A stretch of DNA of 5,929 bases from CAYMRB01 sp964392615 (GTDB taxonomy: Bacteria; Planctomycetota; UBA8108), in NCBI GenBank assembly GCA_964392615.1, contig CAYMRB010000542.1, forward strand, positions 1-5,929. Reading direction: 5' to 3'. This document shows, one piece after another, positions 1 through 5,883 of this stretch. The stretch's first letter is position 1; the number at the start of each line of letters is the position of its first letter. The notes beneath the pieces were generated by a model. It saw only the letters and a program-made list of their open reading frames with translations. It did not search any database and was not told the DNA's origin. The translations under genes and the position numbers were made by a program.

Positions 1-2
1 GT

Positions 3-1184
3 TGCTGCGCCGTCCTCTCCATCGCCCTCGTGTTCGTTTCCACGACGATCGCCTCCGCGGACGATCCGGACCCGAAGGAGATCCTGCGCAAGGTCGATGC
101 CGCGACCCGTGCGGTGAAGGCCGTCTCCTACGACGCGACAGTCACGATGACCGGCGCGACCTTGCCCGCCCACAACGGCAAGCTCGTGGCGCAGCAGTCG
201 GACAAGGTCGACTTCCCGCGCCTGCGGGCCGCGGGCAAGTTCGGCAGGGTCGAGTTCGACATCGTCTCGGACGGCAAGCAGGTGCTCAGCGTGAACGCGG
301 CGCGCAAGACCGGAGTCCGCGGCGCGCTGCCGGCGGCGCAGGCTGTTCTCAGCCAGGCGTTCGGGCTTTGGATGCAGGAGTATCTGCACCCGACGCCGTT
401 CTCCGATGAGCTCGAGAGCCCAGCGAAGTACGAGGGAACGAAGACCATCGGCGGCGTCGAGTGCGACGTGATCTACGTCGAGTACGTGCAGGCGTCGGCG
501 AAGGCGCGCTGGTGGTTCGGCCGCGAGGATCACCTGCCGCGGCAGGTCGAGCGGATCTACCGCGACGGTGCCGCGACGCGCACGTTGACGCTGACGAACC
601 TCGACACGAAGCCGAAGATCGACAAGGCCACGTTCTCGACACAGGCGCCGGACGGATTCAACGTGAAGCCGTACGAGCCGCCCGTGCGCCGTGCGCGGCC
701 CGCACGGCCCGCGCTCTTGGAGGTCGGCAGTGCCGCGCCCGATTGGTCGCTGAAGACGCCGGCCGGCGAGTCGGTGTCGCTGAAGGGGCTGCGCGGCAAG
801 GTCGTCCTGATGGACTTCTGGGCGACGTGGTGCGGTCCGTGCAAGCGCGCGATGCCCGGTGTTCAGAAGCTGCACGAGAAGTTCGCCGACAAGCCGGTCG
901 CGATCCTCGGCATCAACTGCTGGGAGCGCGGCGACGCGCCGGCGTACATGAAGGAGCAGGAGCTTACGTACGGCTTGCTGCTCGGCGGGGACGACGTCGC
1001 GAAGGCGTACAAGGTCTCGGGCATCCCGACGTTCTACGTGATCGGGCCGGACGGCAAGATCGTGCATCGCGCATCCGGATTCCGTCCCGATCTCGAGAAG
1101 CAGCTCGAGAAGATCATCGCCGACGCGCTGCCGAAGGCGAAGAAGGTCGAGGCGAAGAAGCCGCAGCGACGCGTGCGCATCTGA
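3..1184 (+). CDS. Exported TlpA-like thioredoxin-fold protein with N-terminal LolA/DUF2092-like domain (5' partial)
   Basis: This is probably an exported thiol-disulfide oxidoreductase acting in the periplasm or at the cell surface. The frame is open to the window edge, and the first visible residues (CCAVLSIALVFVSTTIASA) form the hydrophobic core and AxA cleavage site of a signal peptide, so the true start lies upstream. The GTG at 30 falls inside that core and is unlikely to be the start. Counting from base 3, residues about 20-225 resemble the LolA/LppX-like fold of DUF2092 proteins, with repeated beta-strand patterns and a WWFGREDHLPRQVER segment. An Arg/Pro linker follows (about 226-236), then a TlpA/AhpC-type thioredoxin domain (about 237-375). 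That domain has WCGPC at 276-280 and the cis-proline in GIPTF at 342. The tail is rich in Lys and Arg. The thioredoxin call is secure. The N-terminal family and the substrate are inferred. Confidence 0.88.
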   Translation, partial: CCAVLSIALVFVSTTIASADDPDPKEILRKVDAATRAVKAVSYDATVTMTGATLPAHNGKLVAQQSDKVDFPRLRAAGKFGRVEFDIVSDGKQVLSVNAARKTGVRGALPAAQAVLSQAFGLWMQEYLHPTPFSDELESPAKYEGTKTIGGVECDVIYVEYVQASAKARWWFGREDHLPRQVERIYRDGAATRTLTLTNLDTKPKIDKATFSTQAPDGFNVKPYEPPVRRARPARPALLEVGSAAPDWSLKTPAGESVSLKGLRGKVVLMDFWATWCGPCKRAMPGVQKLHEKFADKPVAILGINCWERGDAPAYMKEQELTYGLLLGGDDVAKAYKVSGIPTFYVIGPDGKIVHRASGFRPDLEKQLEKIIADALPKAKKVEAKKPQRRVRI

Positions 1185-1197
1185 CCCCTCGACGCTC

Positions 1198-1202
1198 GGA
1201 AG
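1198..1202 (+). promoter_or_regulatory. Ribosome binding site of the J-domain gene
   Basis: GGAAG lies 7 bases before the GTG at 1210. It supports that GTG as the start, where no ATG is available in frame. The gap to the preceding stop codon is only 25 bases and holds no hairpin, so translation probably proceeds from a shared transcript. Confidence 0.55.
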
Positions 1203-1209
1203 CGACACG

Positions 1210-1959
1210 GTGGCGGACGACGCGACGGACCCACGCGCAGCTCTGTTGAGCTGCTGGTACTGCGGCCGCGGGATCAGTCGGCATTACGTGGAGCGCGACG
1301 GCATCCTGCGCTCCCGCGACGAAGCCCATGGCGGCCCGCTGCACCTCTACGGGTGTCCGGCTTGCGGGCGGTCGAACCACTGCGAGCGCTCGAAGCGGGG
1401 CCGCTGGTTCGCGTCGCCGCCGTTTCAGCCGAACTTCCTCGAGTACCTGCTCGGCGCGTTCGCGGCGCAGCCGGGCGATTTCCTGCGCGCAGCGGCCTGG
1501 TACAAGGAGAACGGCGAGCGTCGGCGCTACTTCTTCGAGCGCGACGGCGATCGCCGCTATTCCAGCGGCGGGTGGTGGCGGCGCTGGTTGCGGCCGGCGG
1601 CGTCGTCATCCGCCGAATCGTCGAGCGAGCGCGACGGCGGCGCGGACGACGGGGCCCGGTGGGAGGACGCCGGGAGCGAGCGACGGGACCACCGCCGCGA
1701 CCGGTCGCGACGCGAACGCGGCGCGGCGGAACGGCCGACAGCGCGCTCGTTCATCAGCCCGTGGGAGCTCCTGGGCCTCGACGAGGGCGCCGACGAGTCG
1801 ACGATCCGCCGCGCGTTCCACCGCCTCGCCGTTCAGTACCACCCGGACAAGGTTCACCACCTCGGCGACGAGTTCCAGCGCGTTGCCCACGAGAGGTTCA
1901 AGGAGCTGCAGCGAGCCTACGAGACGCTCTTGCGGCGGGCGCGCCGCGGCGGCTCCTGA
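1210..1959 (+). CDS. J-domain (DnaJ-like) co-chaperone with N-terminal CxxC pairs
   Basis: This 249-residue cytosolic protein probably recruits and stimulates a DnaK-type Hsp70 on a specific client. The C-terminal J domain covers about residues 183-241. It begins SPWELLGLDEGADESTIRRA and carries the diagnostic HPD at 211-213, followed by a helix ending FKELQRAYETLL. The N-terminus has CWYC at 15-18 and CPAC at 49-52, spaced like a zinc-ribbon knuckle pair. Residues about 120-178 are low-complexity and full of Arg, Asp, Glu and Ser, probably a disordered linker. There is no Gly/Phe region, DnaJ-type four-repeat zinc finger or C-terminal substrate domain, so this is a class C J protein and not DnaJ itself. 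It follows the thioredoxin-like gene by 25 bases and is likely in its operon. The J domain is certain. Zinc binding and the client are inferred. Confidence 0.88.
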   Translation: MADDATDPRAALLSCWYCGRGISRHYVERDGILRSRDEAHGGPLHLYGCPACGRSNHCERSKRGRWFASPPFQPNFLEYLLGAFAAQPGDFLRAAAWYKENGERRRYFFERDGDRRYSSGGWWRRWLRPAASSSAESSSERDGGADDGARWEDAGSERRDHRRDRSRRERGAAERPTARSFISPWELLGLDEGADESTIRRAFHRLAVQYHPDKVHHLGDEFQRVAHERFKELQRAYETLLRRARRGGS

Positions 1960-1973
1960 CGACCTCCTGACCT

Positions 1974-2000
1974 CGAGCTTCGCCCCCATCCGGGGGCTCG
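1974..2000 (+). terminator. Hairpin after the J-domain gene, possible terminator
   Basis: GCCCCC (1982-1987) pairs with GGGGGC (1992-1997) around an ATCC loop. An alternative pairing adds CGAG (1974-1977) with CTCG (1997-2000) across a bulge. It sits 15 bases after the stop codon and before the next promoter, the right place for a transcription end. No T-tract follows, so it is not a textbook intrinsic terminator. Confidence 0.4.
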
Positions 2001-2033
2001 GTTCGCCCGATCGACTCGGTGGACAAACTCGAG

Positions 2034-2062
2034 TTGACGCCGGCGGGCCGATCGCATAGGCT
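2034..2062 (+). promoter_or_regulatory. Sigma-70-like promoter of the radical SAM gene
   Basis: A -35 box TTGACG (2034-2039) and a -10 box TAGGCT (2057-2062) are separated by 17 bases, the optimal spacing. Transcription would start near 2069, giving a leader of about 46 bases. The following 2060-2100 stretch is clearly less GC-rich than its surroundings. The leader is too short for a cobalamin riboswitch, although the gene product looks cobalamin-dependent. Confidence 0.55.
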
Positions 2063-2099
2063 TAAGCTTTGTATCGCAGAGCGATCTTTGCATAAGAGT

Positions 2100-2104
2100 G
2101 GAGG
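2100..2104 (+). promoter_or_regulatory. Ribosome binding site fixing the radical SAM start
   Basis: GGAGG lies 10 bases before the ATG at 2115. The open frame extends up to a GTG at 2019, but that codon lies upstream of the promoter and has no comparable ribosome binding site. The ATG at 2115 is therefore the better start. Confidence 0.6.
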
Positions 2105-2114
2105 CGCGGTCACC

Positions 2115-3647
2115 ATGCCCTTCCCCTTCCGTTCGTCGGAATCCAGCGATTCGATGCGCACGCCACCCGCGCTGCCCGAGCGTGACGCGCCGAGTTCAGT
2201 GGCCCCGCGTCGCGCCCTGCTGATTCAGCCGTTCTATCCGAAGGGTCCGCACGCGAGCTTCGGGAAGCACGTGTTGACGCCGAGCCTCGCGCTGACGAGC
2301 GTCGCGGCGGCGACTCCGGCGGACTGGGAGGTGCAGCTCTGGGACGAGAACCTGTTGCAGGGGCCGCCGCCGTGCGACCCGTGCCCGCAGGTCGTCGGCA
2401 TCACCGTGCACCTGACGTTCGCGCGCCGCGCGTACGAGCTCGCGAGGTTCTACCGCCGCTGCGGTGCGCGCGTCGTGCTCGGAGGGCTGCACGTCGTGTC
2501 GTGTCCTGGCGAGGCGCGACCTCATGCGGACGCGATCGCGATCGGCGACGGCGTCGCGCTGTGGCCTCGCATTCTCGACGACGTGTCGCTGGGCCGCTTG
2601 CGGTCGGAGTACCGCGCCGACTTCCGGGGCGAGTATCGCGACGAACCGGCGCCGCGACGGGATCTCCTGCCGCGGCGCGACTTCCTCACCACGACGAGCC
2701 TGATCGCCACGCGCGGTTGCCACAACCGCTGCGGATTCTGCTATCTGGCGACGGACGGCCTCCACGTGCCGCGCCGTGCTCGCGACGTCGACCAGGTCGT
2801 CGCGGAGTTCGTGGCAGATGGGCAGCCCTACGGCGTTTTTGCCGACAACAACCTCGGCTCGGATCGCGAGTATCTGCGACGCCTGTGCCGCGCGCTGCGG
2901 CCGATCGAGCGAATCTGGAGCGCCGCCGTCACTCTCGACGTCACGGACGATCCGGATCTCGTCCGCGAGATGGCCCTCGCCGGCTGCACCGGCGTGTTCG
3001 TGGGCTTCGAGTCGCTGCAGGACGAGAACATCCGCGACGCTCGCAAGCGGGCGCCGTCGGCGAGCGACTGGGCGCGACGCGTCGAGATTCTGCACCGGTG
3101 CGGCATCCAGGTGAACGGCAGCTTCGTGTTCGGGTTCGACCACGACCGCACCGACGTGTTCGAACGCACGGTGGAGTGGATCGAGGCGAACCGCCTCGAG
3201 TGCGCGACCTTCCACATCCTGACGCCGTATCCCGGCACACCGCTCTATCGACAGCTGGACGCGGAAGGCCGCCTGCTGCACCGCGACTGGGATCTCTGGG
3301 ACACGGCCCACGCCGTGTTCCAGCCGCGCCACATGTCCCCGCGGACGCTCGAAGCCGGCTACGCGTGGTGCTATCGGCGGCTGTTCTCGCACCGAAGCAT
3401 CTGGCGTCGTCGTCCGCGGCAGCCGTCAGCGGTGCCGGCGTACCTCGCGATGAGCTATCTGTACAAGCGGTCGAATCGACTCTGGAAGTGGCTCATCCGC
3501 CGCCGACGGACACAGGCCGCGTGGCGGCCGCTGGTCGAGCTCTCCCGGCGCCGCCACCTGCGCTTTCGAGCCCGCCTCGCGAGCGAGGAGTGCCGCGGTC
3601 CGCGCGCGCGACGCAGCCCGCGCTCGGTCGTGCCCGCGGGAGTCTGA
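2115..3647 (+). CDS. B12-binding-type radical SAM protein, substrate unknown
   Basis: This 510-residue protein has the layout of class B (cobalamin-dependent) radical SAM enzymes, which use a 4Fe-4S cluster and SAM to start radical chemistry, often methylation or ring rearrangement. Residues about 35-165 look like a Rossmann-type B12-binding domain (RALLIQPFYP, VVGITVHLTFARRAYELARF, GARVVLGGLHVV). I see no DxHxxG cobalamin motif. The radical SAM core starts about 195, with the cluster motif CHNRCGFC giving C202, C206 and C209. Typical core strands follow: FADNNLG, GVFVGFESLQDENIRDARK and VNGSFVFGFDHD. The segment TPYPGTPLYRQLDAEGRLLHRDWDLWDTAHAVF and what follows resemble the C-terminal region of BchE/HpnP-like enzymes (DUF4070-type). 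The last 90 residues are strongly basic. No substrate gene lies beside it. The enzyme class is secure; the reaction cannot be named. Confidence 0.9.
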   Translation: MPFPFRSSESSDSMRTPPALPERDAPSSVAPRRALLIQPFYPKGPHASFGKHVLTPSLALTSVAAATPADWEVQLWDENLLQGPPPCDPCPQVVGITVHLTFARRAYELARFYRRCGARVVLGGLHVVSCPGEARPHADAIAIGDGVALWPRILDDVSLGRLRSEYRADFRGEYRDEPAPRRDLLPRRDFLTTTSLIATRGCHNRCGFCYLATDGLHVPRRARDVDQVVAEFVADGQPYGVFADNNLGSDREYLRRLCRALRPIERIWSAAVTLDVTDDPDLVREMALAGCTGVFVGFESLQDENIRDARKRAPSASDWARRVEILHRCGIQVNGSFVFGFDHDRTDVFERTVEWIEANRLECATFHILTPYPGTPLYRQLDAEGRLLHRDWDLWDTAHAVFQPRHMSPRTLEAGYAWCYRRLFSHRSIWRRRPRQPSAVPAYLAMSYLYKRSNRLWKWLIRRRRTQAAWRPLVELSRRRHLRFRARLASEECRGPRARRSPRSVVPAGV

Positions 3648-3742
3648 CCGGAGAGAGGGGGCCGGGACGAGGGCTCGGAGCCCGGGTGGGGCCCGGCCGG
3701 GGGGCCCGGATGCGGGACGCTTCCGGCGTTGCCTGTAGGGTC
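3648..3742 (+). other. G-rich intergenic stretch with nested hairpins, possible terminator
   Basis: Directly after the radical SAM stop codon the + strand is a run of G tracts and palindromes. GGGCT (3671-3675) pairs with AGCCC (3679-3683), and two GGGCCC palindromes (3689-3694 and 3702-3707) can pair with each other. There is no T-tract. It may end transcription of the upstream gene through RNA structure, or form a G-quadruplex. I see no coding potential in it. Confidence 0.35.
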
Positions 3743-3771
3743 TTGTTGCCCGGGCCGTTCTCCGGTAACGT
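3743..3771 (+). promoter_or_regulatory. Candidate promoter of the EF-G-like gene
   Basis: TTGTTG (3743-3748) and TAACGT (3766-3771) are 17 bases apart and resemble -35 and -10 boxes with three conserved positions each. Transcription would start near 3778, about 30 bases before the start codon. An alternative -35 box, TTGCCC at 3746, gives a 14-base spacer, which is too short. The match is modest. Confidence 0.35.
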
Positions 3772-3795
3772 TTGCTTTTTCCGCAAGCGATTAAC

Positions 3796-3799
3796 GGAG
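3796..3799 (+). promoter_or_regulatory. Ribosome binding site of the EF-G-like gene
   Basis: GGAG lies 7 bases before the ATG at 3807. Good spacing and a protein N-terminus that runs straight into the P-loop strand (RNVAFAGHN) fix this start. Confidence 0.65.
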
Positions 3800-3806
3800 A
3801 CCCCGA

Positions 3807-5846
3807 ATGGCATCGAGAACGCCGGAAGCCACCCGTAATGTCGCCTTCGCAGGCCACAACTCCTGCGGCAAAACCTCGCTGGTCGAGAGCCTCCTTCACG
3901 CCGGCGGCGCGATTTCCCGCAAGGGATCGGTGGATGCCGGAACCGCGGTGACGGATTTCGACGACCTCGAAAAGGAGCGGAAGAGCAGTATCGATCTCGC
4001 GTGCGCTTCTGCCGACACCAAGGACACGCTCCTGAATTTCATCGATACTCCGGGGTACCGAGACTTCGTCGGCCAGGTCTACTGCGCCGCCGTCGGTGTC
4101 GACTGCATGGCGGTCGTCGTGTCGGCGGACGAAGGCGTGCGGCCCAATACTCGCAAGGTTTGGGAGATCGCTGAGAAATCCAATCTGCCGGTCATCGTCG
4201 TGATCAATCGCGTCGACCGGGAGCACGCGGATTTCGACGACGCTCTGTCGCAGCTGCAGGCCCAGCTCAGCCCCAAGTGTCTGCCGTTGACCGTGCCGAA
4301 CGCGTCCGGCACCTCGTTCAGCGCCGTCGAGAAGACTCTCGGCAGCGACGAGAGCCTGATGGAGTCGATCGTCGAGTCGAACGACGACCTGATGGAACGC
4401 TATCTCGGCGGCGAGGAGGTCTCCGACGACGAGGTCGCCGCGCAGTGCGGCGTCGCCGTCGCGACGCGGGAGCTGTTCCCGGTCTTCGCGACCAGCGCCG
4501 AGACGGACGTCGGCATCGCCGAGCTCCTCGACGGCCTGATCGCGTACGCGCCGGCCGCGAGCAACGCCCTCGGACGCACCGCTCACGTTCCCGTCCCCGC
4601 GGATGCCGACGCCGACGCCGACGCCGACGCCCCGGAGGCTGTACCGCTGACGACCGGCGCCGACGACGAGTTCTGTGGCGTCGTGATCAAGGTCGTCGCG
4701 GACCCGTTCGTCGGCAAGCTGACCTACCTGCGGATCTTCTCCGGTGACATCGGGCACAACGGACACTTCGTCAATCCCCACACGGGGAAGAACGAGAAGG
4801 TCGGCAAGCTCATCAAGCCGCAGGGCAAAGAGCACGGCACGATCGAGACGGCCACCGCCGGAGACATCGTCGCGCTGGTCAAGGTCGAAGGGCTGCAGGC
4901 ATTCGACCTGCTGACCGGCAGCAAGCCGATGGCTTTCGACACGCCGAAGATCCCGCGACCGATGTCCGCGCTCGCCGTGTCGCCGAAGACGAAGGCCGAC
5001 GAGAAGAAGTTCGCCGAGGCGTTCGGCAAGCTGGTCGATGAGGACGTGACGCTGATCGCCGAACGCGACAGGCGAACCGGCGAGCTGGTGATGGCGGGCG
5101 TCAGCTCACTTCACCTGCAGATCCTCTTCGAGCGTCTGAAGTCGCGCTACGGTGTCGAGGTCGAGACGAAGCAGCCGAAGACCCCGTACCTCGAGACTAT
5201 CACGACGCAAGCCGAGGACATGTACCGGCACAAGAAGCAGTCCGGCGGCGCCGGCGAGTTCGCCGAGGTGCACCTGCGCGTCATGCCGCAGGAGCGCGGC
5301 GAGGGGCTCGCGTTCGAGAACAAGATCTTCGGCGGCGCGATCAGCGGCAGCTACGTGCAATCCGCCGAGAAGGGCATCCGCTCGTTCTGCGAGCACGGCG
5401 TCGTGGCCGGTTGCCCGGTCGTCGACGTCAAGATCGAGATCTTCGACGGCAAGGAGCACCCGGTCGACTCGAAGGACATCGCGTTCCAGAAGGCCGGCCG
5501 CGAGGCGTTCAAGCTCGCGTTCACCAAGGCGAAGCCGGTGCTGCTCGAGCCGATCGTCGATCTCGAGGTCACGTTCCCGAGCGAGATGACCGGTGACATC
5601 CAGGGCGACCTGACTCGCCGTCGCGGTCGTCCGCAGGGCGTCGACGCGATGGGCGACTTCCAGGTGCTCAAGGCCCAGGTGCCGCTGGCCGAGATGCCCG
5701 ACTACGCGTCGAGCCTCGGATCGATGACCGGCGGTCAAGGCAGCTACACGATGGAGATGTCGCACTACGAGGCGGTGCCGGCGAACGTGCAGCAGAAGGT
5801 CGTCGAGGCGTACAAGGCAGAGTCGAAGAGCGGCGGCGATCACTAG
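3807..5846 (+). CDS. fusA: Elongation factor G paralogue (EF-G-2-like translational GTPase)
   Basis: This 679-residue five-domain translational GTPase is slightly shorter than the roughly 700 of canonical EF-G. EF-G binds the ribosome to drive tRNA-mRNA translocation or ribosome recycling. GTPase motifs are P-loop GHNSCGKT (16-23), switch I KERKSSI (56-62) in place of ERGITI, switch II DTPGY (80-84), NRVD (134-137) in place of NKxD, and TSA (229-231). The Tyr at 84 stands where canonical EF-G has the catalytic His, as in the EF-G-2 branch. An Ala-Asp repeat linker (265-275) precedes domain II (about 289-375), then domain III (about 386-462), domain IV (from about 470, with HKKQSGG at 475-481 and the tip segment HPVDSKDIAF at 551) and domain V (from about 579). 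It is not in a str operon: no rpsL, rpsG or tuf is beside it. The symbol denotes the family; this is probably a second copy and not the housekeeping factor. Confidence 0.9.
   Translation: MASRTPEATRNVAFAGHNSCGKTSLVESLLHAGGAISRKGSVDAGTAVTDFDDLEKERKSSIDLACASADTKDTLLNFIDTPGYRDFVGQVYCAAVGVDCMAVVVSADEGVRPNTRKVWEIAEKSNLPVIVVINRVDREHADFDDALSQLQAQLSPKCLPLTVPNASGTSFSAVEKTLGSDESLMESIVESNDDLMERYLGGEEVSDDEVAAQCGVAVATRELFPVFATSAETDVGIAELLDGLIAYAPAASNALGRTAHVPVPADADADADADAPEAVPLTTGADDEFCGVVIKVVADPFVGKLTYLRIFSGDIGHNGHFVNPHTGKNEKVGKLIKPQGKEHGTIETATAGDIVALVKVEGLQAFDLLTGSKPMAFDTPKIPRPMSALAVSPKTKADEKKFAEAFGKLVDEDVTLIAERDRRTGELVMAGVSSLHLQILFERLKSRYGVEVETKQPKTPYLETITTQAEDMYRHKKQSGGAGEFAEVHLRVMPQERGEGLAFENKIFGGAISGSYVQSAEKGIRSFCEHGVVAGCPVVDVKIEIFDGKEHPVDSKDIAFQKAGREAFKLAFTKAKPVLLEPIVDLEVTFPSEMTGDIQGDLTRRRGRPQGVDAMGDFQVLKAQVPLAEMPDYASSLGSMTGGQGSYTMEMSHYEAVPANVQQKVVEAYKAESKSGGDH
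4599..4631 (+). repeat. In-frame GCCGAC tandem repeat encoding Ala-Asp
   Basis: Four perfect GCCGAC units (4605-4628) follow one diverged unit GCGGAT (4599-4604), and a partial GCC ends the run. It lies inside the EF-G-like gene and encodes five Ala-Asp pairs in the linker between the GTPase domain and domain II. A six-base unit changes length without shifting the frame. Confidence 0.85.
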
Positions 5847-5865
5847 GCCGCCCTCGGTCTCGCGC

Positions 5866-5879
5866 CTCGAGCTCTCGAG
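5866..5879 (+). terminator. Short inverted repeat after the EF-G-like gene, possible terminator
   Basis: CTCGA (5866-5870) and TCGAG (5875-5879) form a five-base-pair stem with a four-base loop, 19 bases after the stop codon, followed by TTTC. The stem is short and the T-run has only three bases, so this is a weak candidate. Confidence 0.25.
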
Positions 5880-5883
5880 TTTC

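Noticed and set aside
30..32. GTG at 30 as the true start of the thioredoxin-like gene
   Set aside because: It lies within the hydrophobic core of the signal peptide and the frame is open upstream to the window edge.
2063..2114. Cobalamin riboswitch before the radical SAM gene
   Set aside because: The leader after the predicted transcript start is about 46 bases, far too short for the riboswitch, and no B12-box-like sequence was seen.
2196..3392. 398-codon open frame on the - strand opposite the radical SAM gene
   Set aside because: Its translation is low-complexity Arg/Ala/Val text with no recognisable motif, and it lies entirely opposite a gene with clear domain motifs. Long antisense open frames are expected at this GC content.
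2372..3838. 488-codon + strand frame overlapping the radical SAM gene
   Set aside because: It is a frame-shifted shadow rich in Arg/Pro/Ala that runs across the G-rich intergenic region into the EF-G start.
3426..4835. 469-codon open frame on the - strand
   Set aside because: It spans the end of the radical SAM gene, the intergenic stretch and the EF-G G domain. It has no motif and no matching ribosome binding site that I can see.
3807..5846. Tetracycline-resistance-type ribosomal protection protein
   Set aside because: The protein follows the EF-G domain pattern including HKKQSGG and the HPVDS domain IV tip, and its G domain resembles EF-G-2. I saw no specific Tet(M)/Tet(O) features.
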